DNA of 64,000 nucleotides, taken from NCBI GenBank assembly GCA_030248215.1, contig JASANG010001337.1, positions 1 through 64,000 on the forward strand, written 5' to 3'. This DNA comes from Enoplolaimus lenunculus (Eukaryota; Nematoda; Enoplea; Enoplida; Thoracostomopsidae). Under the pieces are notes generated by a model, which made no database searches, was not told the DNA's origin, and saw only the letters and a list, made by a program, of their open reading frames with translations. The translations under genes were made by a program, and so were the position numbers. Shown one piece after another: positions 32,450 through 43,078 of this stretch; within the stretch, counting starts at the first letter, position 1, and the number at the start of each line of letters is the position of its first letter.

Positions 32450-35400
32450 GTCTTCTCGAGCAAATCACATTTCAACAAGCGTTTTCCGCCGCAATCACAG
32501 AACGTTCGAAAAACTTGTCGCGTTCAGATCACGGGACCGCTTTCAACGAACCGTTGTTCAATTTAAAAGCTGCTCAGTTGAATTCCGACTCTGAGTTTGG
32601 ATCAAGAATTTCGCCAGTATCGCAACTGAACTCACTTGCTGGTGGCCAACGATTGAACTCTGGATCGGTTATAAGTCAAACCAGCGGGCTTAACGCGTAT
32701 AATCGTTTGTATTTCGTTTTAATTTTGTTATTTAAAATGATAACCATGTGTAAAAGTTATACATGTTTTTGATACACTGTTAATTTCATTGAATTGATTT
32801 TAATTCAGAATGAGTTGACTCGTTGAGTCTGATTTAAGTGTTTCAAATGTCACAATTATGAATTGATTGAACTCATTCTCAGTTAATTATTAATCAAATT
32901 GCCCGAAATTAAATCAGCTCACGAGTGAGTTAATGTTTACTGGAAATTAAATCAACTCACTGGACTTTATAGCATAAAGAGGTTTTATATGCATTTAAGT
33001 TTGAAATTTAGTAGTAATTTAGTGTCTAAGCTGGATTTAGAGGTAATTGTACGCGACCGGTAAAATAAATGTGTAGATTTCTAAGCAGTGACAACGTAGC
33101 AGCGGGTCCGTAGCCAAGGGGGGTCCAGAGGGGTTGCAACTCATTGGAAACCATTGAATGCCCTCCTGAAAATTTTTTAGCCCCACCTAGCAAAGGTGGG
33201 CCGGCTACGGGCCTGCGTAGCACGCATAGTTTTTAACGTTGTGAACAACAACTTAAACTGTTGTTTGGATGTGATTCTTTCTGCTGAATTATTTTCGTAC
33301 TTTCTAAAAATTTTAACTTAAATTATAGCTTAACTAAGACTTGTTCTTGTTACAAATGATGATTTGTAAATAATTTACTATAATTTCAGGTTTACATGCT
33401 TTACCAAGTCAGACACTTGTTGAACACAAACCAGCAATTCAGCATATTGAACCGAGCCAAAATTTAGTTTTTGGCAAAGCAACGTTATCTATGGCCAATC
33501 AGCCAAGTCCTGTGAACGTACTGTTGAATCCTGTATATTCGGCAGCTTTACAAGGTTAATTTAACGTTACATATCTGGGCCAATGTAAAGAACATGTGCC
33601 TAACAGTATTATAAGCATATTCCTAAGCCTAAATCTAAGCCTAAGCCGAAGCCTAAGCCTAAGCGTATGAATGAGCATATTCCTAAGCCTAAGCCTAAGC
33701 CTAAGCCTAAAGCCAAGCAAAAAATAGTCTAAAGCTTTAAGCTTACTCTTTTCCGGTCTCACAGAAAAACGTTTGAGCCCATGTTACTTTGAGGGCTGTC
33801 CTGATTTGTGGTGGGTCTGTAACAGAGTAGGCTTATATTCTAGACATTTTTTGCTTAGGCTTAGGCTTAGGAATACGCTTTTGCAACGCTTATGCTTAGA
33901 CGTAGGCTTGTGAACACACTTAATCTACTGTTACGGCCCTAAAAGTAACATTGGCCACAATTTGTAAAAAAACGTTTCGGGTGGCTTTCGATATGCGGAA
34001 TGCAACGCACGACAAATACACTGCAGCGCAAACCGTAAAAGTTGCTATTGAAGCTGTATGTAATTTTCATAAGTAATTAATAAAAAACAATAGCTTTTGG
34101 GCCAGCGGGTTTCTGTGCTAATATATCTCAGGTTTTCTACAAATTAACCTGACTGCTATTGGTGCCAGTTTAGCGATTTATTTGGGCTTAGAGTTTAGTC
34201 TCCGATCACGTAATAAACGTTAAATTATAGATATAGCTTAAATCAGTAGTTAATATATACTTAGTTATATTAAAAAATAATTATTTATACACATGTTTGA
34301 CACTATAATCAGGTTTTTAGTTTTTAATATTGCTTATAAAGGTCACGGTGAAGTAGGCAACATGCTTGTCGTGCAGTGCTGTCCGTCGCCATTTTTCGAT
34401 GTACTTCGCCGTCCGACACCATGTGTCCACTGTAAGCTTAAGATTTGCCGCATCTTGATAGACGGCGAGGTACGGGACCGACGATGACGTAGTGCGCAGG
34501 ATGACAGTGGAAGACGTGAAAATTTCTAAAAGTGTAGGGCCATCCTAAGGCTTACGGAATGACTCTTGCCTAATCATAGAATTATACATTTTTGACGTGT
34601 TCGCAAATAGTCAAATTGGTGTTCGTCAAAAATGTATAATTCTATGAATAGGCAAGAGTCATTCCGTAAGCCTTAGGATGGCACTGGAAGACGTGAAAAT
34701 TTCTAAAAGTGTAGGGCCATCCTAAGGCTTACGGAATGACTCTTGCCTATTCATAGAATTATACATTTTTGACGTGTTCGCAAATAGTCAAATTGGTGTT
34801 CGTCAAAAATGTATAATTATATGAATAGTCAAGAGTCATTCCGTAAGCCTTAGGATGGCACTGGAAGACGTGAAAATTTCTAAAAGTGTAGGGACATCCT
34901 AAGGCTTACGGAATGACTCTTGCCTATTCATAGAATTATACATTTTTGACGTGTTCGCAAATAGTCAAATTGGTGTTCGTCAAAAATGTATAATTCTATG
35001 AATAGGCAAGAGTCATTCCGTAAGCCTTAGGATGGCACTGGAAGACGTGAAAATTTCTAAAAGTGTAGGGCCATCCTAAGAAACATTCATAGAATTATAC
35101 ATTTTTGACGTGTTCGCAAATAGTCAAATTGGTGTTCGTCAAAAATGTATAATTCTATGAATAGGCAAGAGTCATTCCGTAAGCCTTAGGATGGCACTGG
35201 AAGACGTGAAAATTTCTAAAAGTGTAGGGCCATCCTAAGGCTTACGGAATGACTCTTGCCTAATCATAGAATTATACATTTTTGACGTGTTCGCAAATAG
35301 TCAAATTGGTGTTCGTCAAAAATGTATAATTCTATGAATAGGCAAGAGTCATTCCGTAAGCCTTAGGATGGCACTGGAAGACGTGAAAATTTCTAAAAGT

Positions 35401-36752
35401 GTAGGGCCATCCTAAGGCTTACGGAATGACTCTTGCCTATTCATAGAATTATACATTTTTGACGTGTTCGCAAATAGTCAAATTGGTGTTCGTCAAAAAT
35501 GTATAATTCTATGAATAGTCAAGAGTCATTCCGTAAGCCTTAGGATGGCACTGGAAGACGTGAAAATTTCTAAAAGTGTAGGGACATCCTAAGGCTTACG
35601 GAATGACTCTTGCCTATTCATAGAATTATACATTTTTGACGTGTTCGCAAATAGTCAAATTGGTGTTCGTCAAAAATGTATAATTCTATGAATAGGCAAG
35701 AGTCATTCCGTAAGCCTTAGGATGGCACTGGAAGACGTGAAAATTTCTAAAAGTGTAGGGCCATCCTAAATTCATAGAATTATACATTTTTGACGTGTTC
35801 GCAAATAGTCAAATTGGTGTTCGTCAAAAATGTATAATTCTATGAATAGGCAAGAGTCATTCCGTAAGCCTTAGGATGGCACTGGAAGACGTGAAAATTT
35901 CTAAAAGTGTAGGGCCATCCTAAGGCTTACGCAATGACTCTTGCCTAATCATAGAATTATACATTTTTGACGTGTTCGCAAATAGTCAAATTGGTGTTCG
36001 TCAAAAATGTATAATTCTATGAATAGGCAAGAGTCATTCCGTAAGCCTTAGGATGGCACTGGAAGACGTGAAAATTTCTAAAAGTGTAGGGCCATCCTAA
36101 GGCTTACGGAATGACTCTTGCCTATTCATAGAATTATACATTTTTGACGTGTTCGCAAATAGTCAAATTGGTGTTCGTCAAAAATGTATAATTCTATGAA
36201 AAGGCAAGAGTCATTCCGTAAGCCTTAGGATGGCACTGGAAGACGTGAAAATTTCTAAAAGTGTAGGGCCATCCTAAGGCTTACGGAATGACTCTTGCCT
36301 AATCATAGAATTATACATTTTTGACGAACACCAATTTGACTATTTGCGAACACGTCAAAAACGATTAACCCCCTAAGCGTAACATTAGCAGAATTAAACT
36401 TAACCAAATCGCTGTCAAGTTTCAGGCATTCAAAACTATTTGCCTGAAGTTTCGAATCCAGTGTCGGAAGAAACTCATCGAGTACTCGATCTACGTCGCC
36501 CTTATTTCGCTCAACTGCTCTCTCAGCGAGCAGAAGCCCTCAAACGCTTGGGAGCATTGACTCTATTGAATCAAATGAAATCCAATTCTAAGACTGGTGC
36601 AAGAACCGAGCAGACAAACAGTCCAAATGTATTAAAAAATCACAGATTAAACCAACTTTTCAGGCAATATTTTAACAATTAATCCTGATGCTGGATGCTG
36701 TGGTTGTCGTTCAAATATTGCTTGGCCAACCGTGGAAACTCTGAAACTCTAA
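32450..36752 (+). CDS. Unrecognised low-complexity protein, N-terminus missing
   Basis: Predicted exons are 32450-32704, 33390-33554, 36426-36596 and 36664-36752. Every junction is phase 1, and together with one base from an unseen upstream exon they make 227 codons including the stop. The protein is hydrophilic and rich in Ser, Asn, Gln and Leu (FNLKAAQLNSDSEFG, HIEPSQNLVFGKATL). A conserved-looking helical stretch follows (LDLRRPYFAQLLSQRAEALK), and the C-terminus is INPDAGCCGCRSNIAW. The donor of the first exon (C|GTTTGT) is weak. The last intron is only 67 bases; if it is retained the protein would instead end at 36682. No transmembrane segment or known domain was seen. Intron 3 carries the hairpin satellite. 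Confidence 0.5.
32777..32972. mobile_element. GAGTTGATT-type inverted-repeat element
   Basis: It opens CTGTTAATTTCATTGAATTG and closes with AATCAACTCACTGGAC. Units ACTCAC/GAGTTGA face each other across the element. Better copies are at 40457-40704 and 43108-43436. It lies in an intron of the unrecognised gene. Confidence 0.6.
33100..33215. mobile_element. GTAGCC-type miniature element
   Basis: The ends are CAGCGGGTCCGTAGCC and GGCTACGGGCCTG, inverted. CGTAG abuts both sides. Intronic. Confidence 0.6.
33578..33780. mobile_element. TTAGGC-carrying miniature element, first family
   Basis: It opens GGCCAATGTAAAGAACATG and closes CACAGAAAAACGTTTGAGCCC. Two CCTAAG arrays are separated by CGTATGAATGAGCATATT. 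It abuts the second-family copy at 33776. Confidence 0.75.
33776..33956. mobile_element. TTAGGC-carrying miniature element, second family
   Basis: The ends are GCCCATGTTACTTTGAGG and AAAAGTAACATTGGCC. It is fused end to end with the preceding element through a shared GAGCCCATG. Confidence 0.75.
34505..36360. repeat. Hairpin satellite, 177-bp monomers in a 690-bp higher-order repeat
   Basis: The phrase GCACTGGAAGACGTG recurs at 34681, 34858, 35035, 35194, 35371, 35548, 35725, 35879, 36056 and 36233, mostly 177 bases apart with shorter steps of 159 and 154. Each monomer is a hairpin with arms of about 65 bases (from ATCCTAAGGCTTACGG to TTTTTGACG) and a 30-base loop (TGTTCGCAAATAGTC and onward). 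Diagnostic variants such as GGGACATCC and GAATAGTCAAG recur every 690 bases, so four monomers were amplified as a block. It sits wholly inside intron 3 of the gene at 32450-36752. Confidence 0.95.
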
Positions 36753-36797
36753 GTGTTTTGATCCAGTTGAACTGAATGAAATGTGCTTGATGCCCAG

Positions 36798-36960
36798 TCT
36801 ATTTGTACTGCGCAAGACATTTCGTATATGCAGTTTAAACAGTGTATCAATACGATTAACTGCGCAGTCCACAGATTAGGAATAAAAGTTACAACGACCA
36901 CAACAGAGAGTGTCCATGAAATATCATCTAAATTGGCAAAATTAATCGTCTGCAGCTTTC
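36798..36960 (+). CDS. Possible exon, unrecognised
   Basis: After CTTGATGCCCAG an open frame reads SICTAQDISYMQFKQC, INTINCAVHRLGIKV and ESVHEISSKLAKLIVC. The composition is protein-like and not low-complexity, unlike the CCGG element that follows from about 36970. No partner exon was found; it lies between the stop of the preceding gene and the start of the p24-like gene. Confidence 0.3.
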
Positions 36961-36969
36961 ATGGTACTA

Positions 36970-37316
36970 CCGGAGGTCTGCCTTCTTCCCCGGCTACGGC
37001 AGAAAATCGGCATCCGGCTCCGGTAGAATTTTGGACGGAGGTTCCGGCAATTTTGGTAGTAAAATTTTGGCATAATTTTGCTAAATTTATTTGTTTAGCG
37101 CGTTTTGATTGACCTTTTGTCACATTTTCAGGAAAGAATTGCCGAAATTTGGCAGAAAATTAGCGTAAAACTAAACAACTTAACAACATTTTACAGATAT
37201 TGGCTAAAATTAACTAATTAACCATAATTTTTACTACCTAATTTGGTCTCTCCTCCGCCTCCGGCTAGTTTCGTTGACCTCCTGCTCCGGTATTTTTCAC
37301 CTCCGGTTGCACCCTG
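36970..37316. mobile_element. CCGG-rich hAT-type miniature element
   Basis: It begins within GGTACTACCGGAGGTC and ends CTCCGGTTGCACCCTG. GCCTCCGGCT units lie in both subterminal zones. Confidence 0.6.
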
Positions 37317-37712
37317 ACAGCTTTGTGAACGATGATTTTCAGACTCGTAATTCGTTTGTCTGAGCATTTATTTTAAAGCTGCTCTGTTCTGACAAATAGA
37401 ATTTTGAAATAAAACGAAAAATTGTTCACTTAGGTTCTTATATATAAATTACAGCTGTATTTCATTAAAGAAAATTTGGATATTCTGGCACGATACAATG
37501 AAACCAAAAACACGTTGTATTTGTTATTAGGTTTGCAATTGGTTTATGTCAATAAACGCAACATGTGCCTTATTGATTTTTAATATCAATTGCTTACATG
37601 CTGTGATTAATTAAGCATCCTATAGTACAGGACTTAGTTTTAGTGCAAATTTTACTGTTTATTTTTATTGCCTGCAAACGCTGGCCGATCCGAGAGCCTA
37701 ACCCTGCAACCG

Positions 37713-38021
37713 CAGGATGCAACCGGAAGCGAAAAATACTGGACCCGGATGTGAAGGTGGAAGTGAGGCGAAGTTAAGTATATTGTTAAAATGATGCTTT
37801 ATTTTATTATTTCCAGCAAATATCTGTAACGTGTTGTTAAATCGTTTGGTTTTACGTTTATTTTTTGCCATTTTTTCGCAACATTGTGCCAAAAGTTAAA
37901 GCGAAACGCGTCAAACAGATAAATTGTCGGTTGCCTCCGGCAAAAATTCTACTGAAGCTAAAGCCGGAGGTCGATTTCCTGCCAGAGCCGAAGCCAGAGG
38001 CAGAACCGCGGTTGCACCTTG
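37713..38021. mobile_element. CCGG-rich hAT-type miniature element
   Basis: The ends are CAGGATGCAACCGGAAG and CGCGGTTGCACCTTG, inverted. Subterminal GAAGCCAGAGGC units are more decayed than in the 12877-13318 copy. Confidence 0.6.
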
Positions 38022-38111
38022 CTCAACAGAGACCAATATCGAAATTTTGCAGTTACTAAGATTTAGCACTAAAACTATGTCTGACTTTTCGCGAACGAGT
38101 TTTTCACTTAA

Positions 38112-38378
38112 GCTCTATTCACACGTGCCAATTTTTGCTGCAGAACTGGCAGCAGCAAATTGCATGTAGAACTTGCATTTCCTTGTCAGACAATAAGAAA
38201 GCGGCTGCAACAAATTCAGTGAACTTGCATGGTTATTCACACATGTGAGATTAATTTTTAGCTATGTTTCTTAGTGAATTATTTACAGGTGCTAATCTTG
38301 CGAACTTCATTTTAGACAAAACCTTCAAGTGCAAGTTGCAGCTGCAATGCAGAAAAAACTAGTACGTGTGAATAGGGC
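38112..38378. mobile_element. TTAA-flanked (piggyBac-like) miniature element
   Basis: The ends are GCTCTATTCACACGTGCC and GTACGTGTGAATAGGGC, inverted, with TTAA outside each (38108-38111 and 38379-38382). CTTGCA and CTGCA units face each other inside. TTAA duplication is the piggyBac signature. Other copies are at 58669-58941 and, partial, 41845-42029. Confidence 0.8.
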
Positions 38379-38559
38379 TTAATACAGTGCAACCGTGTTT
38401 TTATCTGTCATTGATGTTTCTGTTTGTTATATCATTTGTTTTCATTAAATTAAAAACAATTAGCTTGAACGATGCCCAAATTACGTATCGTGTGCGTTCC
38501 AGTTTTATTATATAGATATATACTCATAAATCAGTTTAATAATTGCTAAATTTTTAAAA

Positions 38560-41500
38560 ATGCGTCTAGAAAATCGTTTAGTACCAGTACTATTTAGTTT
38601 ATGTCATTTTCGCAGCTCAAACGGGGAAGATCATTCGACGGAGACAAATAATTCAAAGGTCAATTTTATCGATATTAGCAATGATAAGCGTATAGCGGAC
38701 CGATTTGGAGGCTTAGACGCAATTAAGCTACAAATTTTGGCCGACAGTAAACAAGAATTTTGTATTTTCGAAACGTTCAAAACGACGCAATCTATTACAG
38801 TTACTGGAGAAGTAAGTAAAACCTGTCGTCAAATTTTGTTTTCAAATGAATCGTACAACATTATTTAGCCCTGAGGGTTGGCTGTTGGACACTTTTTTCA
38901 CGTTGAAGGCTTACTTTGATGCTATACGTGCGGTGCTTCCGGCGCCGGTCGTCCGTCAGCATCCGGCGCCGTGTGTCAACGTCCGTCATCAAACGGTATC
39001 GTACGTGAATAAATTGTGCAGGATACCGTACGGTGACCGACTGGTCCGGACGGTGACGAACAGCGCCGGATAATCGAAAGAATCGCGCGTTTAGCTGTTT
39101 TGCTTACCCCTCCTTATTTGTGACAGTAGCTGCATTTTCGTCAACGACAATACAGGATGTTTCGCTCACACCAATGCTCCGCTTAGTCAAACACTTTGCG
39201 GCACAAACATAAAACGAGACAACTCCATGTATTCAAAAAGAAAAATCAAACTACACTGTAAAAAATGGTGAGTCAAATTGAATCCCTCCGCAATAGGCTC
39301 TACGGGACTACACAAACTGAGTCAAATTCGACTCCGCCAGAGTCAAACGTGCGATTCTGCGAGTCAAACTTGATTCTATTCAAGTCGAATTTGACTCAGT
39401 TTGTGTAGTCCCGTAGAGCCTATTTCGGAGAGAATCAATTTGACTAACCATTTTTTGCAGTGTAAGACAGCGGTATTCTGGGAAAATATTAAAATAAAGG
39501 AAAGCTACATGTGTTTTCGCTGAAACAAATGATACAGGCTTATATATTCACTGAAAAAATCAGACAACTCTATATCCGATATACGATAGTTCGGTTCAGC
39601 TCTTAATTTTTAGGAAAACAAAATATTGGACAGCCGTGTTTTATAGACAAATGGGCAAATGGTAAAGGTTTTTGTATTCAAGCTAGAAAAACGGGGCTGC
39701 TTTGATATTTTCAATGAAAAATTAGTAGAAAAATAGGACTATCCTATTCAAACGTATTGAAAAATTAGGACCGCTTCATAGTTTATACTGGAAAAGCGTC
39801 AATGAGACCAACCACGGTTACAGCTTACCTAAAACCTAAGCAATAAGCGAAATAAGGGATTGCCTAAACCTAAGTCTTGTGCCTGTGTATCGTAGTTGAA
39901 AACTATGAGGTCAGATTGAATTTTCAATTCGGACAATGCCCCTGCGCTCCAGCATTTCTAGTAATATAATAACTGATAAATTTAAAATATTTAAACACGA
40001 AAATATTTTGCTGTCAGGTGCTTGGTCACAGTTTAGTTGATATGCGAATAATTTTACCTGAAGAAAACAAAACACGAATATTTCAACGAAATCAGGACAC
40101 TTTTGAATTCGATGTGAATATTGTTACATCAGGTATTAAAATAATCAGGGTTGTTTATTTTTCCGGAAAAAATTATGGCCAGAAAAAAATGGTGGACAAA
40201 TACACACGGTATCGTATTTGGTTGCAAATTATATTTCAGAATCGTTTAAGATTTTTCTATTTTTTTTTCATTTTTTCCACCTCGGAAAAAAATTAAAAAA
40301 AACCATTTTTCCGGTATTTTTTTCGGCCAACAACCCTGGTAAAATTTGTTGCCTGTATATAAAAGGATTCGAATATAATCTAGTTGCTTAAAGTCGAAGT
40401 GTGAATTTATAAGTTAAAACCCTAAACAAACGTTTAAGCCAACGCCTAAAGCTATACTGTGAATTACAATGAGTTGATTAATCAATTCAGCTAGGGAGTT
40501 GGTTATTTCTGAATTAATATCAGTAAACATTAACTCACTCTGAGTTGAGTTGATTCTTACTCTGAGTTCAGGTGACTCTGCGTGAGGTGGTTAATTAACT
40601 TCGAATGAATCGAATCAACTCAAAATTCTGAGTTCTGATAGTCCTAACTCAGATTGTGTGATTCAACTCATTCTGAGGTAAAATCAACTCACTGAAATTT
40701 ACAGTGTATATACATAAGGTGGAACGCCCCACATGCATATTTTGCGCAGCGTTCTAGTTCAGTAGTAAACTTTGTTTTTAACAATATCTCAGATCGTTCT
40801 ACAAAAGATTTAGCACCTATAAATTTATCGATATTGTATTAATTCTGTAAGCTTAAAGCGTGTATTGGTTAACAAATTCTTTCTTTGACTTGCCGTGTTA
40901 GGAAAGTTGTGCCATGGTGCAACTACGGCTGGTACTAGTTTAATTTAATCTGTGAAAAACAGAAACTTCAAATACACCGATATATCATTGACACAATTGG
41001 GTTCATGTTAATATACAGACAAGAGTACGCAAATGACACATTTTAGCGCAGCACGAAAAATACCCACAGATGTTGCGTTTTGGCTCTAGCAAACTCCATT
41101 GTTGACGGGTATGAAAACAGTTTCTGGATACTGAAAACAGGTGTGCTTTGATTTGAACGAGCCATCTCACCAGCTTGTGAACCAGCCAGTGAAGGTTACA
41201 CTGTCAAAATACAAAGCGATTCTTGAATTTCAAAATTAGTTTTATATTTTAATTCAGTTTATTTAACATTTTAGGAGATCACGGGATCTGTGTACGCAAT
41301 CGAAACTCGGAAACTGTTCAATTCTTACTGGTGATAATGATATACGACACTGAAGAGACAACAGCGTTTTTAGCACATAACGTCACTCAGTGGACAGCTA
41401 ACATGACGGTAGGACGCAGTTAGGGTTCTTTATTTGAACATTTTTCTCTCTTGTTTATGATTGGGCTTAGATTTAGAAAAGGCTTTTTTATAGCTAAGCT

Positions 41501-42353
41501 TATTTTCTAAACCTTTTCACAAACTTAAGCCCCAACTTTGCTTCAATGTAAGTGTGGATCAGTCCGATTATGCGAGCGAGAAATTTTTTACCTCAATATT
41601 TTTGTTTCTTAATACTATTTAAACCATAAAAAGTTTATTTTTTTGTGCTGAATATAATGCTAATTAATTAGCAAGTTTTTTACAGTGAGAACTTTCAGCT
41701 ACAACTTGCACTTGAAAGTTGGGTTCGATAAACTTTTTCAACGATCCTTTGCACATGCTTGCAGTTGCAATTTACAGCTGTTTTACTGTTCCTGTTGCAA
41801 CAATTCAGCGTGTACTGCGTTAATTTCGTTTCAGACCAATCAATAGAGCCCCTATTTACGCGAGCAAACCTTTGTTGCGCACACATCCTACACACAAATG
41901 TTTAGTTTGAAAATACTAAACTCGCAGTTGCAAATTTTTGCACCAAAAACTTGCACGTACAACCGTTTCGACAAAAGGTGCAGTGTCAAATTATTCATTT
42001 AAAAAACTTGCACGTGTGAATAACGCTTATGTATTTCGTTTTAGAAATCTCTCAAACGGACTGCGTACAGTGTATTTAAAGCTGGCGAAGGTCAAAGACA
42101 GCTTGCATCAGTGGCACGATATCATCAATACATTGTCGAAACTAATCGCAGTCATATTGATCGTCGGTCGATTCTTCTCGTTGCAATTATTATTTTTACA
42201 TCGCTAACTCAAATAGCATTAATTCGAAAAACATTTCATTTTAAAAATTCAAATCATCGCCTCAGCGGTGCAACTGCATCAAATCTGAGTGCGACTCGAT
42301 GTAACGACCCACGGATGATTTTTGTTACGTTAAGTGTTTTGGGTACATTTTGA
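38560..42353 (+). CDS. p24/TMED-family (GOLD domain) cargo receptor-like protein
   Basis: Predicted exons are 38560-38811, 40018-40132, 41275-41408 and 42045-42353, with GT-AG junctions in phases 0, 1 and 0. They give 810 bases, 269 residues plus stop. A short hydrophobic N-terminus (LVPVLFSLC) may be a signal peptide. The lumenal part has the GOLD-domain pattern: Cys68 in QEFCIFETF and Cys128 in DHGICVRNRN would form the conserved disulfide, with the beta-rich ITVTGEVLG, VDMRIILP and FEFDVNIVTSG between them. A helical stalk (about 168-205), one membrane helix (about 209-227, ending SLTQIALIRKTF) and a cytoplasmic tail follow. p24 proteins recycle between endoplasmic reticulum and Golgi in COPI/COPII vesicles. 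The 42-residue tail is longer than the usual 10-15. The 3' end otherwise fits the family. Confidence 0.75.
38868..39075. repeat. GC-rich CCGGCGCCG dispersed repeat
   Basis: GTGCGGTGCTTCCGGCGCC, ATCCGGCGCCG and GGTATCGTACG phrases recur, mostly inverted, at 48300-48410 and more loosely at 34330-34500. It looks like a family of GC-rich foldback elements; ends not fixed. It lies at the start of intron 1 of the p24-like gene. Confidence 0.5.
39254..39462. mobile_element. TA-flanked hairpin element (CACTGTAAAAAATGG ends)
   Basis: The two halves are inverse copies over nearly the full 209 bases, including GACTACACAAACTGAGTC and GGCTCTACGGGACTAC. TA lies on both sides. Intronic in the p24-like gene. 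Confidence 0.85.
40146..40338. mobile_element. CAGGGTTGTT-ended miniature element
   Basis: The ends are CAGGGTTGTTTATTTTTCC and GGCCAACAACCCTG, inverted, with TTTTTCCGGAAAAA and TTTTTTTCGG inside. The CAGGG start suggests hAT, but flanking 8-mers do not match well. It begins only 13 bases after the exon 2 donor of the p24-like gene. Confidence 0.65.
40457..40704. mobile_element. GAGTTGATT-type inverted-repeat element
   Basis: It opens CTGTGAATTACAATGAGTTG and closes CAACTCACTGAAATTTACAG. TATA-like flanks suggest a TA target. Intronic in the p24-like gene. Confidence 0.7.
41845..42029. mobile_element. Partial piggyBac-like miniature element
   Basis: It starts GAGCCCCTATTTACGCGAGC and ends AACTTGCACGTGTGAATAACGC. 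CTTGCA units are scattered from 41690, suggesting a second damaged copy next to it. The end is 15 bases from the acceptor of the last p24-like exon. Confidence 0.5.
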
Positions 42354-42564
42354 CCATTTGGAACCAAACCAATGCCAGCAATCGGGTGAAGGGTAGTAGC
42401 GAGAAATGTATTTCGAGACGGGTTAATTACGATTGAACATATTTTTGCTAGCGAACGTAGCGAGCGAGAAATTATTTTTTTTTTTGATTCAGTAGGTTTT
42501 TCTACAGCCTGTAAAAGTGCTGTTTTACAAGTTTTTCTAGAAATTTTGATGTAATACATATGTT

Positions 42565-42796
42565 GGTCCATGTATAGCACAGGGCCGGAACAGTAGTATA
42601 AGTATATTCCTAAACCTAAACCTAAACCTAAGCCTACGCCTAAGCCTACGCCTATGCCTAAGCCTAAGCATAAGCCTAAGCCTAAGCCTGAGCCTAAGCC
42701 TAAGCCTAAACCTAAGCAAAAAATTAGTCTAAAGCTTAAACTGACTCTATTATAGCGTCTCTGGAAAACGATCCGGCCATGTTCCAACATGGGCCC
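42565..42796. mobile_element. TTAGGC-carrying miniature element, first family (type copy)
   Basis: The ends are of the form GGCCCATGTATAGAACAGGG with CCGGAACAGTAGTATAAG next, inverted at the other side as GGAAAACGATCCGGCC. The interior is 16-20 CCTAAG units with point changes, then AAAATTAGTCTAAAGCTT. It overlaps the 3' flank of the p24-like gene. At least nine copies are in the window, in both orientations. The hexamer run creates spurious Gly-Leu and Arg-Leu frames. Confidence 0.8.
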
Positions 42797-43078
42797 ATTT
42801 CTTTATCCCGTTTGCTTTACACCAATTTGCAGGGCGACGTTTACAAAATATATTGAGATACGAATTCTTTGTTCTAAACATTGAATTCAGATTTTCTTTA
42901 CCATTTTAACGGCAATTAAATATCTGTATGGAAACTGGAGAGTGATTTTTTGAACGTTGTAGGCTGCAGCTTTGCATTCCCAAACCTTTTTAATAGTAAA
43001 CAGGTAAAGATGCAAAAGTCGTTCATGCAAATATTTTAGTTTTAAACGTTTAGTCGGATTTCAGTTTAAAAACCTCAA

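Noticed and set aside
34505-36360. CRISPR-like regular repeat
   Set aside because: Monomers are 177-bp hairpins without unique spacers, in a eukaryotic intron.
42254-42790. 178-codon minus-strand ORF rich in Gly-Leu
   Set aside because: It translates the CCTAAG array of a miniature element and runs through the 3' end of the p24-like gene on the opposite strand.
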